Position numbers and translations under genes: made by a program. From assembly GCA_947385375.1 (NCBI GenBank), contig CANDKR010000001.1, positions 65,333-129,332 of the forward strand: a DNA stretch of 64,000 bases, read 5' to 3'. Numbering within the stretch: the stretch's first letter is position 1; each line of letters opens with the position of its first letter. Shown in pieces: positions 9,090 through 18,520 of the stretch. The notes beneath the pieces were generated by a model. It made no database searches. It had not been told where the DNA came from and was given only the letters and a program-made list of their open reading frames with translations. The stretch is from an uncultured Clostridia bacterium (GTDB taxonomy: Bacteria; Bacillota; Clostridia; TANB77; CAG-508).

Positions 9090-10023
9090 AATTTTTCTGC
9101 ACTTCTTTCATACTCACCACTTTTTTTATTTAAGCAAAAAACATCTTTTAATTTACCTTTATTTTGTTCATCTAAAAAAATAATTCTTTCAATTATATTT
9201 GTGGCAATTAAATTTTTAATAATTGGATTTAAAGAAATATCTTCAAAACTTGCACCATGTGCTGTAAATAATCCTTTACACCCAGAACAAACTCCATATT
9301 TTATCGCATCTATATCTTCTGTACTTCCAATTTCATCTGCAACAATTACTTTAGGTGACATTGAACGTATAAGCATTTTCATACCCAAACTTTTGGGAAC
9401 ATTATCTATAATATCAGTTTTTATTCCTAAATCATTTTGCGGTATCCCTCTAAATAAACTTGCAATTTCCCCACGTTCATCGACAACTCCAACATTAATT
9501 GCTAAAAACTTAATTTCTTTTATTCCACTTGAAATTTGTCTTACAATATCTCTTATCATTGTTGTTTTTCCGCACACCAGGTATTGAAACAATTAAAGTA
9601 TTATAAATATTATTTTCTTCTAAATTTAAAATAAATTTTAATGCCTTATTTCCACTACCAATAACTTGTCTTGCAATTCTAAAATTTAAACTATATACAT
9701 GATTTATATTAATAATCTTTCCATCTTCCATAACACCTGAGCCACTTATGCCAACTCTGTGTCCGCCTTTAATTGTTACAAAACCATTTGCAATTTGATT
9801 TTGATAAGTATAAATTGAATTCTCACATATCGCTTGTAAACATGAAATAATTTCTTCTGTTTGAACATTTGATTTTATAACTTTTTCTCCATCATTAAAT
9901 TTTAAAATAATCGGTCTTTCTAATCTAAGTCTAATTTCTTCAATTTTATCAAGCTTGTCTCCGAGCATTCTCTTTTATACTTTTCCTAATCACTTCAGGA
10001 AAATAATTTAAAACTTCCTCCAT
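9086..10023 (-). CDS. spoIIIAA: Stage III sporulation protein AA (ATPase), two +1 frameshifts at CGG
   Basis: Predicted 311 aa, the family length, built from three frames joined at two CGG codons. The true start is ATG at 10023 (AAAGGAG upstream): MEEVLNYFPEVIRKSI is the usual SpoIIIAA beginning, but its frame stops 24 codons in. Skipping C of codon 21 leads to GDKLDKIEEIRLRL. The second CGG splits the Walker A box: zero frame gives PGVRKNN, the shifted frame gives PGVGKTTMIRD. Walker B VIVADEIG and the T-A-H-G region follow. SpoIIIAA is the secretion-type ATPase of the SpoIIIA channel. Without both shifts no ATPase is made, so these cannot be optional regulatory by-products if the organism sporulates. 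Confidence 0.88.
9570..9572 (-). other. +1 frameshift site 2 (CGG) in spoIIIAA, inside Walker A
   Basis: Zero frame GGT GTG CGG AAA AAC; skipping C gives GGT GTG GGA AAA ACA ACA (G-V-G-K-T-T), the P-loop. Confidence 0.88.
9961..9963 (-). other. +1 frameshift site 1 (CGG) in spoIIIAA
   Basis: Codon 21 of the true reading frame. Zero frame GCT CGG AGA CAA GCT TGA stops at once; skipping C gives GCT GGA GAC AAG CTT GAT and joins the main frame. Confidence 0.82.
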
Positions 10024-10099
10024 TATTTATCTCCTTTTTCTTTGGTATACTATTTATATATGCAGGCAGTTTTATTTTTAGAACAAAAAAATAAAAAAA

Positions 10100-10122
10100 T
10101 AGCGGTACTTTTTGTACCGCTA
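10100..10122 (-). terminator. Terminator of Lon-like protease gene
   Basis: Nine-base perfect stem (10100-10108 with 10114-10122), five-base loop, followed on the minus strand by a long T run. Confidence 0.9.
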
Positions 10123-10130
10123 AAATTTAA

Positions 10131-12530
10131 TTATTCACTTTTACTTGAATTTTTTGAAAATTTCTTTAATCTTTCATAAGCTAAGAAATTAATTGTACCT
10201 AATGGGAATTTTCCATTTTTATCTTTTACTCCTGCTGGAACTCCTGTTAAAATTTCAATTCCCTCATCAATAGTACGAACTGCATAAATATGGAATTTAC
10301 TTTTTCTTACTGAGTCTATAATCTCATCTGATAAATGCAAATTTCTAACATTTTGTGCTGGGATAATAACACCTTGCATTCCGTTGAAACCTCTCATTTT
10401 ACAAATTTGATAAAAACCTTCTATCTTCTCATTTACGCCACCAATTGGTTGTATTTCGCCTTTTTGGTTTACTGAACCAGTAACCGCAATTGATTGATTA
10501 ATTGGTATTCCAGATAGACTTGAAAGTATCGCATATAATTCTGTACTTGAAGCACTATCTCCATCAACGCCACCATACAATTGCTCAAAACATACACTTG
10601 CAGTAAGTGATAAAGGCATTTCTTGTGCAAATTGTGCGCCTAAATATCCTGTTAAAATCATTATACCTTTTGAGTGTGAAGAACCTGACATCTCAACTTC
10701 ACGTTCGACATTAACAATTCCTTCCTTACCCATATAAGTATTTGCAGTAATTTTTGCAGGTTTACCAAAAGAATAATCTCCAATTGTAATTACTGTAAGT
10801 CCATTTATTTGACCCACTTTGAAGCCTTCTGTTTCAATCAAAAGTGCTTCTTCTTTAATCATTTGTAGGTATTTTGTATCATATTTTTTTATTCTATCAA
10901 CACGTTCGTCAAAAGCTTTTTGTACATATTCTTTTGTAATTATTTTTGATTTATCAAGTCTTGCCCATGCTGAAGCTTCTCCAACTATCTCTCCAATTTC
11001 ACTAAATTGTGTAGATAGTTTTTCTTTATCACCAGATAATTTTGAAGCAAATTCGATAACTTTTGCCATTGCTTCTTTATCTAAATCAAGTAATTCTTCT
11101 TGTACGCAAAAACTTCTAACAAAATTACTTAATCTTTCAATATTATCATTTGTTTTTGGAGCTTCTTCTTCAAACTCAACTTTTATTTTAAATAATTTTC
11201 TAAAATCATCATCCATTGATAAAAGTGTATGATAAATATTTGAATTACCAACTATCAATACTTTTAAATCTAATGGTATTGGCTCTGGTTTTAATGATAC
11301 CATCATCATTGAAGTTCTTTGGTCAACTACATTTTCAATAGCAATTTCTTTTATACGTAAAAATTTCTTTAAAGCTTCATAACACATTGGATTTTGCAAT
11401 AAATCTTTTGCTTGGAACATAATATATCCGCCATTTGCTAAATGTAAAAGTCCAGGCTTAATCATTGTAAAATCTGTTTTCATCATTCCATATTGATTTT
11501 CATATTCCAATCCACCAAAAATGTTATTATATGAATAATTTGTATCCATAATAACAGGAGCGCCTTCTAATTTGCTATTATCAACAAATAAATTTACTCT
11601 GTAATTAAGCCATGGTTCTCTTAGTTCTGGCTTTTGCATTGCTTGTGGTTGTTGCTGAGTCTTTGGGTCAGGTTCAGGCTCCAAGAATTTACTTATATTT
11701 TTTAATATATCTTTTTTAATTCCATCTAAATATGTGCTAATTTTTTTATTTCTCTTATAATTTGCCTTTACTGAATTAATATGAATATTAATTGTCATAA
11801 GAGCGATATTAGCTTGCCATTCATCAATCTTCTTTTCTGCTTCTTTTTCAATAGCTTTCATTTCAGATAAGGCTTCAAAAATTTGTTCTTGAACTAAATT
11901 TGAACGTTCTTCAAATTCTTTTTTTACATTTTCATCTAAATTCTCGAATTCATCTTCTGCAAGAGTTTTTCCGTCTAAAACTGGCATCATATATACACCA
12001 TTTTCAGTTGGGTTAACTTGAAAACCTTGCACTAAAGTTCTTTTATTTAATTTCTCTAACAATAAATCTCTTTTAGCATCATATTGTTGTTTGATTAATT
12101 TCTTTTCTTTTTCAAAATCATCATTATTAAAAGTTTTCTTAATATCTTTTCTTATATCTTTAACAAAGCCTTCCATTGTCTCTTGGAAAACCTTACCTTG
12201 TCCAGCCGGAAAGCTAATTGCAACTGGTGCATTTGGATCTTCGAAATTATAAATATAACACCAATCATTTGGAACTTTATCCTTTGCAGCCTTAGCGTTT
12301 AGGAATTTTTTTGTATACATAGTTTTTCCTACGCCAGATGGACCTTCTAAGTATAAGTTATATCCTTTTATATCAATATCAAGTCCGAATTCTAAAGCTT
12401 TAATTCCTCTTTCTTGACCATAAATTAAATCAGTAGTATCAACTAATTCTTTAGTTGTTTCAAACTTAAATAAATTTGGATTGCATATATCTTTTAAATC
12501 TCTTGGTAATAATTCATTACTTCTTCTCAT
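10131..12530 (-). CDS. LonB-type ATP-dependent protease
   Basis: About 799 aa. ATG at 12530 was chosen (GGAGG 8 bases upstream); a frame extension to 12554 contains the ribosome site itself. N-terminal AAA region with Walker A GPSGVGKT near residue 68, a long coiled-coil insertion (about 140-290), then the rest of the AAA module and a C-terminal Lon protease domain with catalytic Ser in GGVDGDSASS and catalytic Lys in GGVNEKIEGF. Similar to the soluble COG1067 Lon-like proteases. It is a single-gene unit with its own terminator, adjacent to spoIIIA. Confidence 0.88.
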   Translation of the reverse strand: MRRSNELLPRDLKDICNPNLFKFETTKELVDTTDLIYGQERGIKALEFGLDIDIKGYNLYLEGPSGVGKTMYTKKFLNAKAAKDKVPNDWCYIYNFEDPNAPVAISFPAGQGKVFQETMEGFVKDIRKDIKKTFNNDDFEKEKKLIKQQYDAKRDLLLEKLNKRTLVQGFQVNPTENGVYMMPVLDGKTLAEDEFENLDENVKKEFEERSNLVQEQIFEALSEMKAIEKEAEKKIDEWQANIALMTINIHINSVKANYKRNKKISTYLDGIKKDILKNISKFLEPEPDPKTQQQPQAMQKPELREPWLNYRVNLFVDNSKLEGAPVIMDTNYSYNNIFGGLEYENQYGMMKTDFTMIKPGLLHLANGGYIMFQAKDLLQNPMCYEALKKFLRIKEIAIENVVDQRTSMMMVSLKPEPIPLDLKVLIVGNSNIYHTLLSMDDDFRKLFKIKVEFEEEAPKTNDNIERLSNFVRSFCVQEELLDLDKEAMAKVIEFASKLSGDKEKLSTQFSEIGEIVGEASAWARLDKSKIITKEYVQKAFDERVDRIKKYDTKYLQMIKEEALLIETEGFKVGQINGLTVITIGDYSFGKPAKITANTYMGKEGIVNVEREVEMSGSSHSKGIMILTGYLGAQFAQEMPLSLTASVCFEQLYGGVDGDSASSTELYAILSSLSGIPINQSIAVTGSVNQKGEIQPIGGVNEKIEGFYQICKMRGFNGMQGVIIPAQNVRNLHLSDEIIDSVRKSKFHIYAVRTIDEGIEILTGVPAGVKDKNGKFPLGTINFLAYERLKKFSKNSSKSE

Positions 12531-12608
12531 TTGTACTCCTCCGATTTTATCCACTTATAAGAATTTTATATCAAACGAAAAAAAAATGCAACAAGGTTAG
12601 ACATTTTT

Positions 12609-13040
12609 TTATAGATATTTTGTCATAATTATTGCATTATCTTTTCCATTATAATATTTCTTCCTTATTCCAGCAATTTCAAAACCTGCTTTCTCATACA
12701 ATGAGCCTGCTGGAACATTATTCTCATTTACTTCTAAACTAATATTATCCCTTTTTGCTTCTCTTGCCATCTCTATTAGTCTGTCTAAAAGAGCTTTACC
12801 TATACCTCTTTTTCTCTCAGTTTTTTTGGTAACAATATTAGTTATTTCTGCATCTACTGGTGAAAACCAAAGTCCAGCAAAACCTACTATCTTTCCATTT
12901 TCTTTTGCAACTATGTATTTTGAATTTTCACTTTTTAGTTCACTTTCTAAAATACTTGGTTTCCAAAACTCATCAAATTCGGTAACTAAGATGTCTTTAA
13001 TTTCTTCATAGTCGCTTAAATTCATTTCTAAAATTTCCAT
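12609..13040 (-). CDS. rimI: GNAT acetyltransferase RimI (ribosomal protein S18 alanine N-acetyltransferase)
   Basis: 143 aa, a single GNAT fold with the acetyl-CoA loop RKRGIGKALLD and the C-terminal Y-EKAGF-IAGIRKKYY pattern typical of RimI. The start is one base after the tsaB stop; rimI next to tsaB is a widespread arrangement. Ordinary GNAT proteins share these motifs, so the RimI name rests partly on the neighbour. Confidence 0.82.
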   Translation of the reverse strand: MEILEMNLSDYEEIKDILVTEFDEFWKPSILESELKSENSKYIVAKENGKIVGFAGLWFSPVDAEITNIVTKKTERKRGIGKALLDRLIEMAREAKRDNISLEVNENNVPAGSLYEKAGFEIAGIRKKYYNGKDNAIIMTKYL

Positions 13041-13041
13041 A

Positions 13042-13705
13042 TTATTTTTTCATTCTTTCTGCTTGTGATTTTCTCAAATAAATTGGCTTTACTGTATCAG
13101 CATTTTTTAAATTATTTTCTAAATATTTTTTATATCCAATTTGACCTGCTCTAAAGGCACTTTGTTTATTATTATCTAAAAAACTAATTCCTTCTATTTT
13201 TGATAACATTTCTTTATGTAATATAGCACCATCACCTATGCAGACAGCTCCTGCATATTTTGACATTTTTTCAAAAACTTTATTTATATCATCTGCCGTG
13301 TATTCTTCTAATAAATTATACTCTTTATCAAAAACACCTGCATATACTTGATCATTTCTAGCATCGATTAAGGCAATTTTATTTTTTTCTGTTTCATCGT
13401 TTCTTGCAAGTATCTCTAATGAGGTAACTTCTGCAATAGGAATATTATGTACTTCTGCCATAGCTTTTATACTAGCTATACCAATTCTAATACCAGTAAA
13501 AGAACCGTGGTCCACAAGAAATTGCAATTAAATCAATATCACTTAAATTAATATTATTTCTATCTAGCAATTCTTTTATTAACGGCATCAAATTTTCAGA
13601 ATGCGTTTTACCGTTATCCAAATTGTTTTCATCTATTAACTTACTATCTTCTAGTAAAGCTGTACTACACACACTACTAGAAGTATCTACTGCCAAAATC
13701 TTCAT
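13042..13705 (-). CDS. tsaB: tRNA threonylcarbamoyladenosine protein TsaB, +1 frameshift at CGG
   Basis: Predicted 220 aa. Start ATG 13705 (AAAGGTGG upstream) gives MKILAVDTSSS, the standard TsaB opening. The first frame ends after AISCGPRFF; the second starts inside the same motif. Removing C from CCA CGG TTC gives C-G-P-G-S-F-T-G, the hallmark TsaB sequence, and continues GIRIGIASIKAMAE. TsaB is an ASKHA-fold scaffold of the TsaBDE complex that makes t6A37 in tRNA, an essential process in most bacteria. An (AAT)12 tract lies directly upstream of its ribosome site. Confidence 0.9.
13505..13507 (-). other. +1 frameshift site (CGG) in tsaB
   Basis: Zero frame GGA CCA CGG TTC TTT TAC ends soon after. 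Skipping C gives GGA CCA GGT TCT TTT ACT GGT, the conserved GPGSFTG. One of two sites with T after CGG. Confidence 0.9.
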
Positions 13706-13721
13706 TATAAAGCCACCTTTC

Positions 13722-13757
<36 letters not shown>

Positions 13758-13773
13758 TCATTTCCACTTTAGA

Positions 13774-13894
13774 GTTTAAAAAAGAAACAAGTATTTCAAG
13801 GCAGCAGTCTTAGAAAAGGCAAGGGCGCGTACGAGTGTACGTAACCGCGTTTTCTAAGGCGATAACGCAGAAAGACGCAGTTTATTTTTAAAAT
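13774..13894. repeat. Dispersed ~122-bp palindromic repeat, copy A
   Basis: Ends are imperfect inverted repeats (13774-13788 with 13880-13894, 12 of 15). Inner stem CTTAGAAAA (13809-13817) pairs with TTTTCTAAG (13850-13858). The core carries GCGTACGAGTGTACG, then the shared tail CGATAACGCAG...ACGCAGTTTATTTTT. GC-richer than its surroundings. No coding frame. Confidence 0.75.
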
Positions 13895-13904
13895 GACCAA
13901 TAAA

Positions 13905-14097
13905 AATCCCCCGCCTTAGCCGATATAAAAATGCGAATTTTTATGGACCTGTACTCACACAGGTGGGTGCCGTCCTCAATACTCCTGGGTTTCTTACATA
14001 AATGCAAGCATACACGCCATATCGAGAGTTCTGGCTCCCTTTCCAAAACTTGTAGGTTCTAAAAATTCTGCCTATACGTACTACGCAGGGAACAATG
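13905..14097 (-). ncRNA. ssrS: Probable 6S RNA
   Basis: On the minus strand the segment begins with GTTCCCTGCG and, about 130 bases later, has GACGGCACCCACCTGTG, a pairing I associate with the two sides of the Firmicute 6S RNA bubble, followed by a short hairpin and a perfect AT-rich stem (13923-13943). GC content is well above the neighbouring DNA and no frame is open. 6S RNA binds sigma-A RNA polymerase in stationary phase. Boundaries are approximate. The identification is from remembered motifs; an Rfam RF00013 covariance search would settle it. Confidence 0.65.
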
Positions 14098-14148
14098 TTT
14101 ATTCATATGTTAAATTAATGATACCATATACTTTTATTTTTGGCAATA

Positions 14149-15031
14149 TCAAAAATTTGGCACATATCTTGTTTCATCTTCTTCTATCTCTTGCATATAC
14201 CCATTTTTTAAGCTCAAGCTATAAAAATAATTTTCTATTTTTTGATATTCTTCTTCTGTTAATTTTCTATTTATATCATTTGTTTGCATTGCCTTGTATG
14301 TAGGGAAATACTGTGCCATAAGACTTACATAAGTATCCCTACCTAAATGTTCTTTAATATATTTTAAAACTTTTTTACTATTTTGTAAATGGTTTGGAAG
14401 AACTAAATGCCTAACTATTAGTCCTTTTTGTATCATACCAAACTCATCAAAAACTGGATTTCCGGGCTTGTCTTTTCATTTCCTTAATAGCAGTTTGCGC
14501 AATTTCAAAATAATTATCCACTCCAGATAATTCTTTTGCTAAATCATTATACGCATATTTAAAATCTGGTAAATATACATCAATATATCCATCTAACATT
14601 TTCAAAGTTTGGATAGCTTCATATCCACTAGAATTATATACTATCGGAAGCTTCAAACCTTTGTCTTTTGCTAATTTCAAAGCTTCTATAATCATTGGAA
14701 CATATGCAAAAGCTGTTACTAGATTTATATTATGTGCTCCTTCTGCTTGTAATCTTAAAAATTCTTCTGCTAAAGTTTCTACTGAAATTTCCTTACCTGA
14801 AAATTCTTGACTTATTTTATAATTCTGACAGAATTTACAAGCTAAATTACAACCTGTAAAAAATACTGTTCCTGAGCCTTTTTCTCCACTTATGCAAGGC
14901 TCTTCATAATAGTGTAAATTTGCAAGTGCTATTTTAGGCATACCTCCTGCTCTACACCTTCCGAGTTCTCCAACATTTCTATTTACTTTACATTCTCTTG
15001 GACATAAAATACATTTATCTAAAATTTCCAT
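14149..15031 (-). CDS. PflA-like radical SAM protein (COG1313), +1 frameshift at CGG
   Basis: Predicted 293 aa. Start ATG 15031 (AAGGA upstream) gives MEILDKCILCPRECKV, with the N-terminal Cys cluster typical of this group; radical SAM motif GCNLACKFCQN follows. The first frame ends after KRQARKSSF. Removing C from GCC CGG AAA gives Q-A-G-N-P-V-F-D-E-F-G-M and joins the C-terminal third (LIVRHLVLPNH), a highly conserved stretch of the family. Substrate unknown. The start overlaps the end of the FAD oxidoreductase gene by 13 bases, so the two are coupled. Confidence 0.88.
14462..14464 (-). other. +1 frameshift site (CGG) in radical SAM gene
   Basis: Zero frame CAA GCC CGG AAA TCC AGT TTT TGA. 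Skipping C gives CAA GCC GGA AAT CCA GTT TTT GAT GAG. Confidence 0.9.
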
Positions 15032-16446
15032 TGTAATATCCTTGCCATTTGAACGCCAGCACAAGATGCCATCATTAAGCCTCTAGTCATTCCGCCACCA
15101 TCTCCAATAGAATATAGACCTTTTATGCTACTTTCAAAATTATTATCAATCACTACTTTATTACTGTAAAATTTAATCTCAGGTGCGTAAAGCAAATTTG
15201 CAGGATCTGCAAAGCCTTCAACTATTTTATCCATTTCTTTAATAAATTGAAGTATGTCTGTCATTGTTCTATAACCTATTGCATAAGTAATATCTCCGGG
15301 TACAGCTGATTTTAAAGTAGGTGCTACTGAGTTTTTCTCTAAATCTTCTTCCCAAGTTCTTTTTCCTCTATAAATATCTCCAAGTCTTTGAACTATAACA
15401 TTTCCTGCACCAAGTTCATTTAAGTTTTTAGCAATATTTCTACCATATTCAATTGGTTTCTTAAATGGATAAGTAAAATTGTGTGATACAAGTATTGCTA
15501 AATTAGTATTAGTACTTTTTATGTCTTTGTAAGAATGACCATTAACTAAAGCCATATCATGGTCATACACTTCTGAAGATACAAAACCACTTGGATTTTG
15601 ACAAAAAGTTCTGACTTTATCTTTAAATGGGAAAGGTCTTCCAATAAATTTTCCTTCATACATATATTTATTTACTTTCTCCATTACTTTGTCACTAAGT
15701 TCATAACGAACACCGATATCAATAGTCCCTGATTTTGTATCAATACTATGTTTTTCGCACATATCTGATAACCAGTTTGCGCCTTTTCTGCCAACTGCTG
15801 ATACAACATTATTAGAATAAAATTCTTTATTTTCACCAGTTTTACTATTTACAGTTTTTACACCTTTTATAGTATTATCCTCAACAATAATGTCTTCTAC
15901 TGCTGTTTCAAAAAGCATATTTATTCCGTTTTCTTCTAAGTATTTCTCCAAACTTTTATATAACTCGTGAGCTTTTTCTGTTCCTAAATGACGAATAGGA
16001 ATATTTATTAAATTGATACCTTCTTTTTTAGCTTTATTATAAATTTTCTCTATTTCGTCTTGGTGGTCAACACCTTCTAAATGTTTATCTGCACCAAAAT
16101 CCAAATATATCTTATCAGTATAATCTATAAGTTTTTTAGTTTCCTCTACTCCAATATATTTGTGCAATTCCCCACCAATATGAATATCCTCATCCTTTGG
16201 ATTATATAGTGAAAGTTTACCATCAGAAAAAGCACCTGCGCCTGAGAAGCCACTTGTTATATTACAATATGGCTTGCATTTTACACATTTTCCAGCCTCA
16301 CTGATAGGACATTTCCTATCTTCTACCCTTTTCCCTTGCTCAATAAGTAAAACATTTCGTGCCTTATTTAATTTAATAAGTTCATAAGCACAGAAAATTC
16401 CGCTAGGTCCCATACCTATAATAATTGCATCATAATTTTGGTTCAT
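15019..16446 (-). CDS. FAD-dependent oxidoreductase (COG2509 type)
   Basis: 475 aa. N-terminal dinucleotide-binding motif IIIGMGPSGIFCAYEL, a Cys-rich segment CPISEAGKCVKCKPYC near 48-64, the SGFSGAGAFSDGKL signature, and a C-terminal GDGGGMTRGLMMASCAG flavin-binding motif. The family is annotated as uncharacterised FAD-dependent dehydrogenases. Ordinary length, no frameshift. It lies between the HIT gene and the radical SAM gene on the same strand. Confidence 0.85.
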   Translation of the reverse strand: MNQNYDAIIIGMGPSGIFCAYELIKLNKARNVLLIEQGKRVEDRKCPISEAGKCVKCKPYCNITSGFSGAGAFSDGKLSLYNPKDEDIHIGGELHKYIGVEETKKLIDYTDKIYLDFGADKHLEGVDHQDEIEKIYNKAKKEGINLINIPIRHLGTEKAHELYKSLEKYLEENGINMLFETAVEDIIVEDNTIKGVKTVNSKTGENKEFYSNNVVSAVGRKGANWLSDMCEKHSIDTKSGTIDIGVRYELSDKVMEKVNKYMYEGKFIGRPFPFKDKVRTFCQNPSGFVSSEVYDHDMALVNGHSYKDIKSTNTNLAILVSHNFTYPFKKPIEYGRNIAKNLNELGAGNVIVQRLGDIYRGKRTWEEDLEKNSVAPTLKSAVPGDITYAIGYRTMTDILQFIKEMDKIVEGFADPANLLYAPEIKFYSNKVVIDNNFESSIKGLYSIGDGGGMTRGLMMASCAGVQMARILQWKF

Positions 16447-16457
16447 AATAAATCTCC

Positions 16458-16844
16458 TTATTTTAATAATTCATAAGTTTCTTTAACACTATTTTTCGCC
16501 TCTTCATTTACACTTGGAACAAATCTATCATTTTGATATCTTGGAATTAAGTGCATATGATAATGTTTAACCTCTTGTCCAAGCTCATTATTTTGCATTC
16601 TCGTAAGACCTTCTGCACCAATAGCTTTAAATTTTGGATAAATTTTTTTAATAACTTCATCCATTTTACTTAAAGTTTCTTTATCTATATCTAAAATATT
16701 TGTGTAATGTTTTTTAGGGATAACTAAAGAATGTCCTTTTGAAATAGGACTTATATCCATAAATACTTTTACATCATCATCTTCATAAATTGTATAACTT
16801 GGTATTTCACCTTTTATTATTTTACAAAAAATACAATCGTCCAT
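16458..16844 (-). CDS. HIT family nucleotide hydrolase/transferase
   Basis: 128 aa. CIFCKII at the start with a probable zinc site and the histidine triad HYHMHLIP near 95-102. Family members (HinT-like) hydrolyse nucleoside phosphoramidates or dinucleotides. Twelve bases precede the FAD oxidoreductase start, indicating an operon. Confidence 0.88.
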   Translation of the reverse strand: MDDCIFCKIIKGEIPSYTIYEDDDVKVFMDISPISKGHSLVIPKKHYTNILDIDKETLSKMDEVIKKIYPKFKAIGAEGLTRMQNNELGQEVKHYHMHLIPRYQNDRFVPSVNEEAKNSVKETYELLK

Positions 16845-16915
16845 ATTTAAAATCTCCTTTTCATATATTTACACTTAACTTATATCATATTTTATTATAT
16901 AATTCAAATGATTAG

Positions 16916-16944
16916 TTGACATTTTTTAGTATATAATATTTAAT
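16916..16944 (+). promoter_or_regulatory. Candidate sigma-A promoter of pepV
   Basis: TTGACA (16916-16921), 17-base spacer, TTTAAT (16939-16944), ahead of the AGGAGG ribosome site of the dipeptidase gene. The -35 is perfect, the -10 moderate. Confidence 0.55.
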
Positions 16945-16973
16945 ATACACATATTCTAGCTTAGGAGGTTTTT

Positions 16974-18374
16974 ATGTTTAAAGAATTTGTAAAAGAAAAT
17001 ACAGAAAATATTATAAATACAATAGGTACACTTGTAAAATATAACAGTGTTTCAAATGAAACTGGTAATCCTGATATGCCTTTTGGAAAAGAATGTAAAG
17101 AAGTTTTAGATAAAACTTTAGAAATTGCTGAAAGCATGGGATTTAGAACTAAAAATATTGATGGTTATTGTGGATATATCGAGTTTGGAGAAGGTAATGA
17201 AATGGTAGGAATTATAGGTCACTTAGACATTGTCCCTGCTGATATAAAAGATGGTTGGACTACTTCTCCTTTTGAAGCTACAGTAAGAAATGGCAAACTT
17301 TATGGTAGAGGAACAATTGATGATAAAGGCCCAGTAGTTGCAAGTCTTTATGCTATGAAAGCAGTTGCTGAAACTTGTAAAATAAACAAACGTGTTAGAC
17401 TTATTGTTGGATTAAATGAAGAAAAAGATTCTAAATGTATGGCAAGATATAAAGAAACTGAAGAAATCCCTACTATTAGCTTTTCACCTGATGCAAATTT
17501 TCCTGCTATCTATGCTGAAAAAGGTATCTTATCTCTTAGTTTAACTAACACTTTCGGATTAGATAATTTTGAAATCATTGATATAGACTGTCAAAATAAT
17601 GCTTTAAATGTTGTACCAAAATATGCTTCTATTACTTTAAAATATACTGGAAGTAGTGAAATGCCTTCTTTTGAAACTGCTCAAAATGTTGAAATTCAAA
17701 ATATAGATTGTTCTACTGTAAAAATTATATCAACTGGTATTGCTGCACACGCTGCTCACCCATCACTTGGAAAAAATGCTATTTATAATTTAGTACAATA
17801 CTTATTAAAATATTTCAAAAATGAATACTTAGAAACACTTATACATTTGGGTATCTTTGAAATAGAAAGTCCAGAGTTTTTATCAAGAAAAGAAATTGCT
17901 TATGCAACTGAATTTGAAGATAATTCTGTAATACAAGATGAAAGTGGTATCCTTACTTCAAATGTAGCAAGTTTAGAATATGAAAACGGAAAATTAACTA
18001 TTAAAATAAATCTTCGTGTGCCTGTAAAAACTAAACTTGACGATATTATTCTACAATATAAAAAACTTGCTAATATTTTTGAAAATATCGAAGTTAAAAC
18101 TTTGTCTGCAAGTGATGCTTTATATGTTCAAAAAGATAGTTTCTTAGTGAAAACTTTAGTTGATATATTTAATAAAAAAACTGATACACAAAACATAGCA
18201 ATTGCAATTGGCGGAGGAACTTATGCAAGATGTTTCCCAAACTGTATAGCCTATGGTCCTACAATGCCAAATGACCCTGATATGTGCCACCAAGTCGACG
18301 AATATATTGAACTTGAAAAATTATTCCTTGCAACAGAAATCTATGCAGAAGCAATTTATGAACTAGCAAAATAA
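16974..18374 (+). CDS. pepV: Dipeptidase PepV (M20 metallopeptidase)
   Basis: 466 aa. Metal-binding motifs GHLDIVPA (His near 83) and GRGTIDDKGP, catalytic NEEKDSKC, and a lid domain followed by the C-terminal zinc ligand region MCHQVDEYI. Length and motif order match PepV/Xaa-His dipeptidases, cytosolic zinc enzymes that cleave dipeptides. AGGAGG lies 5 bases before the ATG. Monocistronic with its own promoter and terminator. Confidence 0.9.
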   Translation: MFKEFVKENTENIINTIGTLVKYNSVSNETGNPDMPFGKECKEVLDKTLEIAESMGFRTKNIDGYCGYIEFGEGNEMVGIIGHLDIVPADIKDGWTTSPFEATVRNGKLYGRGTIDDKGPVVASLYAMKAVAETCKINKRVRLIVGLNEEKDSKCMARYKETEEIPTISFSPDANFPAIYAEKGILSLSLTNTFGLDNFEIIDIDCQNNALNVVPKYASITLKYTGSSEMPSFETAQNVEIQNIDCSTVKIISTGIAAHAAHPSLGKNAIYNLVQYLLKYFKNEYLETLIHLGIFEIESPEFLSRKEIAYATEFEDNSVIQDESGILTSNVASLEYENGKLTIKINLRVPVKTKLDDIILQYKKLANIFENIEVKTLSASDALYVQKDSFLVKTLVDIFNKKTDTQNIAIAIGGGTYARCFPNCIAYGPTMPNDPDMCHQVDEYIELEKLFLATEIYAEAIYELAK

Positions 18375-18493
18375 AATTGTTAGTTGTCGAATATAACCAT
18401 TGTACATCTTTCATTATGTTATCATAATTCAAATTTTTAATTTCTACTAGTAACATTAATACTATCTCAATCTTCCAATTTCATAAATAGTTC

Positions 18494-18519
18494 AAGGCAC
18501 CCTCAAAAGAGGGTGCCTT
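18494..18519 (+). terminator. Terminator of pepV
   Basis: Perfect 11-base stem (18494-18504 with 18509-18519) with an AAAA loop, followed by TTT; it lies just outside the SH3 cassette. Confidence 0.75.
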
Positions 18520-18520
18520 T

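Noticed and set aside
13783-14110. A coding gene in the GC-richer gap after tsaB
   Set aside because: No frame has a start and ribosome site. The segment is explained by repeat copy A and a probable 6S RNA.
14149-15031. A split radical SAM gene as two separate genes
   Set aside because: The second frame has no ribosome site, and both halves fit one COG1313 protein across the CGG.
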